Positions 1 to 5,177 of a DNA stretch of 5,607 nucleotides are shown piece after piece (within the stretch, counting starts at the first letter, position 1; every line of letters begins with the position of its first letter). Below the pieces are notes generated by a model. That model saw only the letters and a program-made list of their open reading frames with translations. It was not told the origin of the DNA and made no database searches. This DNA is from Clostridiales bacterium (lineage in GTDB: Bacteria; Bacillota; Clostridia; Lachnospirales; Anaerotignaceae): NCBI GenBank assembly GCA_018364635.1, contig JAGZLR010000094.1, positions 1 through 5,607 on the forward strand, in the 5' to 3' direction. Position numbers and translations under genes: made by a program.

Positions 1-195
1 CATTTCCTTTTGTACAATATCTGTTGTCTCCCCTACGCCTCTTAAAAACAACTCTGTATGCTCAAAAATAGGCGTGCGGATTTCCTCAATTCCAAATGCC
101 TTACATATCGATCGCATTTTATCCTCAAGAAGATGCCATTGATTCATCTCCGAACCAAAAATGTCCTTCGTTCCCCTTGGCGCCTGCGTTAGCAT
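1..195 (-). CDS. hisS: Histidyl-tRNA synthetase, N-terminal part (3' end outside the window)
   Basis: This is the first 65 codons of a class II aminoacyl-tRNA synthetase that charges tRNA-His with histidine in the cytoplasm. The visible protein starts MLTQAPRGTKDIFGSEMNQW. The PRGTKDI block (residues 6-12), the RTPIFEHTELF block (40-50) and GETTDIVQKEM (55-65) are typical of the HisRS N-terminus and class II motif 1. The rest of the gene, including motifs 2 and 3 and the histidine-specific HisA/HisB loops, lies beyond the left edge. I chose the ATG at 195-193 because GGAGG at 207-203 sits 7 nt before it. The in-frame ATG at 201-199, which would add Met-Asp, almost touches that site. The gene begins 24 nt after the hemZ stop and no promoter, terminator or T-box leader fits in that gap, so it is probably co-transcribed with hemZ. 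The family call is secure; the exact start is likely. Confidence 0.93.
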   Translation of the reverse strand, partial: MLTQAPRGTKDIFGSEMNQWHLLEDKMRSICKAFGIEEIRTPIFEHTELFLRGVGETTDIVQKEM

Positions 196-202
196 ATCCA
201 TT

Positions 203-207
203 CCTCC
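203..207 (-). promoter_or_regulatory. Ribosome binding site that decides the hisS start
   Basis: Read on the minus strand, GTGGGAGGAATGGATATG contains a strong GGAGG core. It leaves 7 nt before the ATG at 195 but only one base before the ATG at 201. Normal spacing of about 5-9 nt therefore favours the second ATG. Confidence 0.75.
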
Positions 208-219
208 CACACTATGATT

Positions 220-1683
220 TTAGTTTTCCTCCTGAAAAGATTGACTGCCGCCAAGCCCATTGACTTTTCGCAGAATCATTTCATCAATTCGATTGATATA
301 ATCGTCTACACTTTTTACGTTAAAAATCCGCTCAATTCGATTGGTATTCTGATCTACAATCTTAGATGCTCCACCAGATCCAGCGGCATAAATCGTTTGG
401 CGTTCCTCCATAATCTCTACGTTGTAGATGCCTTCTTTCCCCTCTTTGCAGTACCCAATGTTCTCAAAACTTCCCAACATATTTTTCTGACGATACATGT
501 AATAAGGGATCATCTGCATCCTTTCCGCACTTTGATGGGACAGCCGCAGCATTTTCTCCATCTCCTCTGCGCCTGTAAGGTCATAAGCACCTAAGGTTTC
601 CTTTAACCTAGACGCTCTCTTTATGGCCAGCGTATGTACCGTTAAGTTTTCCGGCGAAAGTTTTTCAATCTCATGAAGGGTGACCGCCACATCCTCTGTG
701 GTCTCTTCCGGCAGCCCTAAAATAATATCCATATTGATATTGTCATGTCCTGCTTCTCTCGCCAGATGAAAGGCACGCATCGTGTCCTCAACGGTATGTT
801 TTCTTCCAATGATATCCAACGTTTTTTGATTCATTGTCTGCGGATTGATAGAAATGCGGCTGACGCCATATTCCTTTAATAGTCTCAGCTTTTCCGCCGT
901 CACCGTGTCCGGCCGCCCCGCTTCCACTGTGTATTCTGCCAAAGAAGCAGTATCAAATGTTTGGCTGACTTTCTCCATCAGCCATTGAAACTGTTCTTCA
1001 TTCAAAGACGTAGGCGTGCCCCCGCCGATATAAATAGTCTGTAGCTTCTTTCCAACAATCACACGTTTCAAGTAATCCAGCTCTTTGCCCAACGCCTGTA
1101 AGTAGGCCCACACTTTCGTTTCATATTGGCCAAGAGAATAGGATGGAAAAGAGCAGTACAGACATCTTGTGGGACAAAAAGGAATGCCAATATAAATGCT
1201 TGCAGAGTTTCTTCGGTCCGCAAGCATAATCTTTCTTTCTGCCAACGCCACCTGAACAGCAAGGTCAGCCTTTTGGCCGGAAACCAAAAACTTTTGCATC
1301 AATTCCTCTCTTGCCTCAGTCTCTGTCATGCCCAAATCTATATATTCGTTAATCCTTTTTGCCGGTCGAATTCCTGTTAAAAATCCCCATGGGCACACAT
1401 AACCTGTCAGTTGAGACAGCATCCGATACACAGCCTCTTTCAGTCGTCTTTTTTGCTCCTTTTCCGAGGCAGAAGAAGACAACGGGATGGTATACTCCCC
1501 TTTTTTATGGCCTTGCTCGTAATACTCCCCCTTGACAACATCCTTTTCCAGTAGACTTACCACCGTTTTCCCCTCAGTGGAAATTTCCTCTGACGGATAA
1601 TAGTGGAGGTTTGGGAAAAAAATTTGAATGCAAGTTTGTATATCATGGGCATAGGCATGCCCGCGCAAAACATACGTAATCAT
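220..1683 (-). CDS. hemZ: HemZ-family radical SAM protein (coproporphyrinogen dehydrogenase family)
   Basis: This is a 487-residue radical SAM enzyme of the HemN/HemW/HemZ superfamily. B. subtilis HemZ is linked to oxygen-independent decarboxylation of coproporphyrinogen III to protoporphyrinogen IX. In numbering from the chosen start, an N-terminal extension of about 160 residues is followed by the radical SAM barrel. The 4Fe-4S motif CPTRCLYCSF has cysteines 170, 174 and 177. Next come GGGTPT (220-225, SAM binding), EAGRPD (254-259), INPQT (279-283) and GLPEET (323-328). A C-terminal block YYMYRQKNMLG followed by ENIGY is, from memory, a HemZ signature and differs from HemN and HemW. Where HemN has a fourth cysteine (CxxxCxxCxC), this protein has Phe, as HemW does. 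An ATG at 1689 would add Met-Asp, but GGGG (1693-1690) abuts it, whereas the ATG at 1683 has 6 nt spacing. The family call is firm; the biochemical role in an anaerobe that may not make heme is uncertain. Confidence 0.92.
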   Translation of the reverse strand: MITYVLRGHAYAHDIQTCIQIFFPNLHYYPSEEISTEGKTVVSLLEKDVVKGEYYEQGHKKGEYTIPLSSSASEKEQKRRLKEAVYRMLSQLTGYVCPWGFLTGIRPAKRINEYIDLGMTETEAREELMQKFLVSGQKADLAVQVALAERKIMLADRRNSASIYIGIPFCPTRCLYCSFPSYSLGQYETKVWAYLQALGKELDYLKRVIVGKKLQTIYIGGGTPTSLNEEQFQWLMEKVSQTFDTASLAEYTVEAGRPDTVTAEKLRLLKEYGVSRISINPQTMNQKTLDIIGRKHTVEDTMRAFHLAREAGHDNINMDIILGLPEETTEDVAVTLHEIEKLSPENLTVHTLAIKRASRLKETLGAYDLTGAEEMEKMLRLSHQSAERMQMIPYYMYRQKNMLGSFENIGYCKEGKEGIYNVEIMEERQTIYAAGSGGASKIVDQNTNRIERIFNVKSVDDYINRIDEMILRKVNGLGGSQSFQEEN

Positions 1684-1689
1684 ATCCAT

Positions 1690-1693
1690 CCCC
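1690..1693 (-). promoter_or_regulatory. Weak ribosome binding site that decides the hemZ start
   Basis: On the minus strand the sequence reads TAAGCGGGGATGGATATG, with TAA being the stop of the upstream metallo-hydrolase gene. The GGGG has zero spacing to the first ATG (1689) and 6 nt to the second (1683), so the second is preferred. The site is weaker than the AGGAGG-type sites of the neighbouring genes. Confidence 0.5.
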
Positions 1694-1695
1694 GC

Positions 1696-2346
1696 TTATG
1701 AACAAAATGGATTGTTCTCTTTTTCATAACCGACTGTCGTTGCCGGACCGTGGCCGGTCAAAACCTTTGTTTCCGCCGGCAGCGTTAAAATCTTTTCTCT
1801 AAGACTTTGCACTAAAAGCTGCTGATTTTTTCTAGGATTCGGCTGTTCTCCGCTGCGAATAGGAAAGTCTGTCCTGCCGATAGACTCTAAAAATAAAGAG
1901 TCCCCTGCAAATAAAATTCCTGCTTCCTCGTCATAAAAACACATGCCGCCAATGGTATGTCCTGGTGTTGCGATCGCCCGCAGAGATCTTTTTGCAAAAG
2001 AAAAAACTTCTCCATCCTGCAACAAAATATCCGGCACAACCGGCTGTCTTATCCCAAACATATCATTAAAATTCAGCACTTTATCAGATAGTGTCTCTGC
2101 TTCTTCCTTCCCGCAGACAATAGGACAGTGATACTGCGCTTTCACAGCCTCCGCCCCTTTGGTGTGGTCGCCATGCCCGTGGGTCAAAAAAACGGCAGCG
2201 ATTTTCAAATCGTTTTCCTCCACAAACTGGAAAATCCGACTCTCCTCCCCGCCTGGATCAACGACAATGCCTTCTTTCAGCGTTTCATCATAATAAATAT
2301 ATATATTTTCACCCATATCAGGCGTCACAATTTGGTATAGCTTCAT
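1696..2346 (-). CDS. MBL-fold metallo-hydrolase (glyoxalase II-like)
   Basis: This 216-residue protein is a single metallo-beta-lactamase-fold domain with no signal peptide, so it is probably cytoplasmic. All metal ligands of a two-metal glyoxalase II-type site are present: THGHGDH at 55-61 (His56, His58, Asp60, His61), His130 in ATPGHT, Asp149 in FAGDSLF, and His199 in TGHGPATT. GRTDFP (157-162) after the bridging aspartate is also typical of this subgroup. Known relatives hydrolyse thioesters such as S-lactoylglutathione or act on persulfides. This protein lacks the C-terminal substrate-binding domain of true glyoxalase II, so the substrate is unknown. Between GRTDFP and the next helix there are about 14 residues, several more than I expect for this subgroup. 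The start is supported by AAGGAG at 2360-2355, which overlaps the dtd stop and is 8 nt from the ATG. It lies 12 nt after dtd and is probably in the rel operon. Confidence 0.93.
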   Translation of the reverse strand: MKLYQIVTPDMGENIYIYYDETLKEGIVVDPGGEESRIFQFVEENDLKIAAVFLTHGHGDHTKGAEAVKAQYHCPIVCGKEEAETLSDKVLNFNDMFGIRQPVVPDILLQDGEVFSFAKRSLRAIATPGHTIGGMCFYDEEAGILFAGDSLFLESIGRTDFPIRSGEQPNPRKNQQLLVQSLREKILTLPAETKVLTGHGPATTVGYEKENNPFCS

Positions 2347-2358
2347 TTTCCTATCTCC

Positions 2359-2811
2359 TTAAAATAACTTATCGCTGTCCAACAAAAGTGTGACAGGTCC
2401 GTCATTGCACAATTCAACTTTCATGTCAGCCCGAAAAATGCCAAACTGTACCTTTTTGATTGGAAGAACTTTTGCCATTTCCTCCATTTGGGCAAAAATT
2501 CCTCTCGCCTCTTCTGGCGAAGCGCCAGCCGAATACCCAGGCCGGCGACCCTTTCTCGCATCGCCGTAGATGGTGAAATTAGGCACTACCAAAAGTTCGC
2601 CGCCTATCTCCTGGAGAGAAAGGTTCATTTTGCCGTTTTCATCCTCAAAAATTCTCAAATGAATGACTTTATCCAGCATATCCTGGATAGTCTTTTTGTC
2701 ATCTCCTGACTGAATTCCCACCAGAATCAAAATTCCACGGTCAATTTCTCCTGCGACTTGCTGGTCTACGGAGACTTTTGCCCAATTTACCCTCTGCAAA
2801 ACAATTCTCAT
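2359..2811 (-). CDS. dtd: D-aminoacyl-tRNA deacylase (DTD)
   Basis: DTD is a homodimeric, tRNA-based proofreading enzyme that hydrolyses D-aminoacyl-tRNA, and also Gly-tRNA-Ala, in the cytoplasm. The 150-residue length is normal for the family. The N-terminus MRIVLQRV, GEIDRGILILVGI (21-33) and LRIFEDENGKMNLS (52-65) match the family. The Gly-cisPro motif is intact in NDGPVT (136-141). The usual SQFT(L) active-site motif is instead PNFTI (77-81). Thr80 is kept, but Pro77 and Asn78 replace Ser and Gln. The usual FGADM is FRADM (126-130). The downstream KGRRPGYSAGASPEEA stretch looks normal, and no frameshift or stop is present, so this reads as a functional variant and not a pseudogene. AGGAGG at 2822-2817, 5 nt from the ATG, supports the start. 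The gene begins 12 nt after rel and is separated from the metallo-hydrolase gene by another 12 nt, consistent with an operon. The family call is firm; activity of the variant motif is inferred. Confidence 0.94.
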   Translation of the reverse strand: MRIVLQRVNWAKVSVDQQVAGEIDRGILILVGIQSGDDKKTIQDMLDKVIHLRIFEDENGKMNLSLQEIGGELLVVPNFTIYGDARKGRRPGYSAGASPEEARGIFAQMEEMAKVLPIKKVQFGIFRADMKVELCNDGPVTLLLDSDKLF

Positions 2812-2823
2812 GCGCTCCTCCTG

Positions 2824-5040
2824 TTATCCTGTGACACGCTCGATGTTATCCACGCCCTTGATTCCTTTGAGCAAAACACAAACTTTTTCCAACTGTTCTT
2901 TGCTTTTCACCTCAATGGTCAAATCAAAAAGGCTCACCAGATCTTTTGTGGTCTTGCCATTGACATTTTTAAGAAAAATCTTTTCATTGGCAAGTACCCT
3001 TGTAATATCCATAATCAAGTTCATTCGCTCGCTGCCCGTAATACGGATTTCTGCCAAGTAAGAGGAATTTGGCGCAACAACTGCACTTAAATCCCATTCC
3101 GCTTCCAAAAGCCTGTGCCGCTCTTCCTCACTTAAGTGGAGGATATTGATGCAGTCTGTTCGATGGATGGTAACGCCTCTGCCACGGGTGACAAAACCAA
3201 TAATCTCATCCCCCGGCACTGGATTACAGCAGCCGGAAAAATGGACCGCCACATCACCAATCCCTTTGACAATAACACCGCTTCTATTTTTGCTGCGGCG
3301 TTCTTTTTCCGCAGACTTTTCTTTTAGTTTCTTTAAAATTTCCTCTGCGGTCTCATGTTTTTTCTGATCTTTTTTGTATTCCTCAATGAGCCGATTGATG
3401 ACCTGCCCTTCTTTGACGCCGCCATGTCCTACAGCAGCGCACAGAGCATCCCAGTTTTTAAATCCAAACTTATTGAGGACAAGACTCACCCAGTCTGCAT
3501 TGTCAAAGTCAGAAATTTTATATCCTTTTTTCTCCGCATCCTTCTCTAACAGTTCTTTGCCGCGAATAATATTTTCTTCCTTGAATTCTTTTTTAAACCA
3601 AGAATTGATCTTTGTTTTTGCCTGACTGCTTTTCACCAGAGAAAGCCAATCACGGCTAGGGCCTTTGGAATTTTGTGACGTTAAAATTTCCACTCTGTCG
3701 CCGTTTTGTATTTTATAGTCGAAGGTGACAATTTTATTGTTCACTCTTGCGCCAACCATTTTATTGCCAATGGCTGTATGGATCATATAAGCAAAATCAA
3801 TCGGCACCGCTCCCTTTGGCAGACTAATGACATCGCCTTGGGGCGTAAAGGCGTACACCTGATCTGTATAAATATTTAAATCCAGCTTCAGTGTATCCAT
3901 AAACTCTTTATTGTCAGACATATCCCTCTGCCATTCCAGAATTTGTCTCAGCCATGTAAGTTTTGCTTCCTCTTGATTGACATTATTGTCCGTAATGCCT
4001 TCCTTATATTTCCAGTGGGCAGCAATACCATACTCTGCCGTCCGATGCATTTCCCATGTGCGGATTTGTATTTCAAAAGGTTCCCCTTCCGGACCAATTA
4101 AAGTATTATGCAAAGACTGATACATATTCGGCTTTGGCATAGCAATATAGTCCTTAAACCGTCCTGGCATCGGCTTATACATATCATGCACAATGCCCAA
4201 AACCGCATAACAGTCTCGCACGCTGTCCACAATAGCACGCACGGCAAAAAGATCATAGATTTGGTCCAACGTCTTATTTTGATTCACCATTTTTTTATAG
4301 ATGCTGAAAAAATGCTTGCTGCGGCCAAAAACTTTTCCCTTAATCCCTGTTTCGTCCATTTTTGCCTGAACGTCTGCCACAATTCTCTGGACATAAGCTT
4401 CCCGTTCCGCTTTTTTTCTCTCTATCTTTTCTTTGAGATCATGGTAGGCTTCTGGATTTAAGTATTTAAAGCAGAGATCTTCCATCTCTGTCCTGATTTT
4501 TGATATACCAAGCCTATGGGCTAACGGCGCATAGATATCCATTGTTTCCTGAGATTTTTCTCTCTGTTTCGCCTCAGTCATATAGTTTAGCGTCCGCATA
4601 TTATGAAGCCGGTCCGCAAGCTTAATCAAAATGACGCGGATATCTTTTGCCATAGCCATAAACATTTTACGGTAATTTTCCGCCTGCTGTTCTTCTTTGG
4701 TAGAATAGGACAGTTTTCCCAGTTTTGTTACACCATCAACTAAAATAGCAACTTCCTCGCCAAACATATTTTTGATATCATCATAAGTATATGGCGTATC
4801 CTCAATGGTATCATGCAAAAGACCTGCCTCTATAGACTCCTGATCCAGCTCCAGCTCTGCCAAAATGTATGCTACTTTCAAAGGGTGAATAATATAAGGC
4901 TCCCCTGATTTTCTTTTCTGATCTTTATGGGCATCTACAGCCAATTGATATGCTTTTTCTACCATAGAAAAATCATTGGAAGGATGGTATGTTTTTATTT
5001 TTTCTATCAATTCTTGATATAATTTGTCTTCCACTGCCAT
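2824..5040 (-). CDS. relA: Bifunctional (p)ppGpp synthetase/hydrolase Rel (RelA/SpoT family)
   Basis: This full-length 738-residue 'long' RSH protein makes and degrades the alarmone (p)ppGpp and senses uncharged tRNA on stalled ribosomes. The N-terminal HD hydrolase is intact: His52, HDTIED at 76-81 and Asp143 in LADRLHN. The synthetase domain has GRSKHFFSIYKKM (239-251), the RFKD motif at 294-297 that marks bifunctional Rel enzymes and not E. coli-type RelA, YQSLH (307-311) and EIQIRT (323-328) with the catalytic Glu323. A TGS domain follows at about 386-453, then a helical region, a zinc-finger/CC segment with GCCNPVPGDEI (603-613) and IHRTDC (625-630), and a C-terminal ACT domain from about 661. 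Both catalytic sites look functional. Ser241 replaces the Pro more usual in GRPKH. AAGGGTGA (5052-5045) lies 4 nt before the ATG and supports the start. It is the first gene after a strong promoter and is followed 12 nt later by dtd. In Bacillota this gene is also called rel. Confidence 0.97.
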   Translation of the reverse strand: MAVEDKLYQELIEKIKTYHPSNDFSMVEKAYQLAVDAHKDQKRKSGEPYIIHPLKVAYILAELELDQESIEAGLLHDTIEDTPYTYDDIKNMFGEEVAILVDGVTKLGKLSYSTKEEQQAENYRKMFMAMAKDIRVILIKLADRLHNMRTLNYMTEAKQREKSQETMDIYAPLAHRLGISKIRTEMEDLCFKYLNPEAYHDLKEKIERKKAEREAYVQRIVADVQAKMDETGIKGKVFGRSKHFFSIYKKMVNQNKTLDQIYDLFAVRAIVDSVRDCYAVLGIVHDMYKPMPGRFKDYIAMPKPNMYQSLHNTLIGPEGEPFEIQIRTWEMHRTAEYGIAAHWKYKEGITDNNVNQEEAKLTWLRQILEWQRDMSDNKEFMDTLKLDLNIYTDQVYAFTPQGDVISLPKGAVPIDFAYMIHTAIGNKMVGARVNNKIVTFDYKIQNGDRVEILTSQNSKGPSRDWLSLVKSSQAKTKINSWFKKEFKEENIIRGKELLEKDAEKKGYKISDFDNADWVSLVLNKFGFKNWDALCAAVGHGGVKEGQVINRLIEEYKKDQKKHETAEEILKKLKEKSAEKERRSKNRSGVIVKGIGDVAVHFSGCCNPVPGDEIIGFVTRGRGVTIHRTDCINILHLSEEERHRLLEAEWDLSAVVAPNSSYLAEIRITGSERMNLIMDITRVLANEKIFLKNVNGKTTKDLVSLFDLTIEVKSKEQLEKVCVLLKGIKGVDNIERVTG

Positions 5041-5077
5041 AGAATCACCCTTCTAAGATTAAGTATAAAATTAAGAA

Positions 5078-5094
5078 ATAATAACATTTATTAT
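5078..5094 (-). repeat. Perfect 7-3-7 inverted repeat over the -10 box and start site of rel
   Basis: Minus-strand ATAATAA, spacer ATG, then TTATTAT form a perfect 17-bp inverted repeat. It covers most of the -10 hexamer and the predicted start of transcription. Such a position would suit a repressor operator. The sequence is almost purely A/T, so chance formation is plausible, and I do not recognise the motif as belonging to a known regulator. Confidence 0.4.
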
Positions 5095-5118
5095 AGTAAT
5101 TTCAAAAGATATTTTCAA
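5090..5118 (-). promoter_or_regulatory. SigA-type promoter for the rel operon
   Basis: On the minus strand there is TTGAAA at 5118-5113, a 17-nt spacer, then a perfect TATAAT at 5095-5090. Only one base of the two hexamers differs from consensus (TTGAAA against TTGACA) and the spacing is ideal. Transcription would start near 5083, giving a leader of about 43 nt before the rel ATG. That is too short for a T-box or riboswitch. The promoter lies in an AT-rich gap, where chance -10 matches are common, but the paired hexamers at optimal spacing upstream of a first gene make this a good call. Confidence 0.75.
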
Positions 5119-5138
5119 TATACATTCTTATATATTTT

Positions 5139-5155
5139 AATGATTCTGAAACATT
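5139..5155 (-). repeat. Near-perfect 17-bp palindrome upstream of the rel promoter
   Basis: Minus-strand AATGTTTC, A, GAATCATT pair at 7 of 8 positions around a single central base. It sits about 20 nt upstream of the -35 box. The one-base centre means it cannot fold as a hairpin, so if it matters it is as a DNA-binding site for a dimeric protein. Its centre, TTTCAGAA, resembles the middle of a CodY box, but 5 of 15 positions differ from that consensus. Confidence 0.3.
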
Positions 5156-5177
5156 TTTTTAAAAGTTTTGACTAAAT

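Larger units (their letters stand above)
5041..5177. other. AT-rich intergenic region between the GH3 gene and rel
   Basis: This is the only gap of more than 30 nt in the window. By hand count it is about 17% G+C (23 of 137), much lower than the genes around it. It contains the rel promoter, the two inverted repeats and the rel ribosome binding site. I see no G/C-rich stem followed by a T-run that would make a convincing intrinsic terminator for the glycosidase gene, and no RNA gene or small ORF. Confidence 0.7.

Noticed and set aside
196..219. T-box or other leader RNA controlling hisS
   Set aside because: The gap to hemZ is only 24 nt, too short for a T-box, and no specifier or antiterminator sequence is visible.
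214..594. Plus-strand open frame of 126 codons opposite hemZ, and similar plus-strand frames opposite the metallo-hydrolase, dtd and rel genes
   Set aside because: They lie wholly or almost wholly opposite well-recognised genes, resemble no family, and lack convincing ribosome sites. They are antisense shadows.
1068..1262. Minus-strand 64-codon frame inside hemZ
   Set aside because: It overlaps the radical SAM core of hemZ in another frame and its translation has no family features.
2572..2583. Dtd as a decayed or frameshifted gene because of its odd motif
   Set aside because: The frame is intact at normal length, with Thr80, the Gly-cisPro motif and the flanking motifs kept, so decay is not supported.
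5062..5067. Second possible -10 box TATACT close to the rel start
   Set aside because: At 17-nt spacing the -35 position reads TAAATG, a poor match, and the leader would be very short. The TTGAAA/TATAAT pair upstream is far better.
5139..5160. Plus-strand palindrome followed by seven T residues, resembling an intrinsic terminator
   Set aside because: The arms are A/T-rich with a one-base centre, so no stable hairpin can form, and no plus-strand gene ends here. It cannot serve the minus-strand glycosidase gene because the T-run is on the wrong side.
5160..5177. Terminator directly after the GH3 gene
   Set aside because: No G/C-containing stem followed by a U-run is present on the minus strand, only scattered A/T runs.
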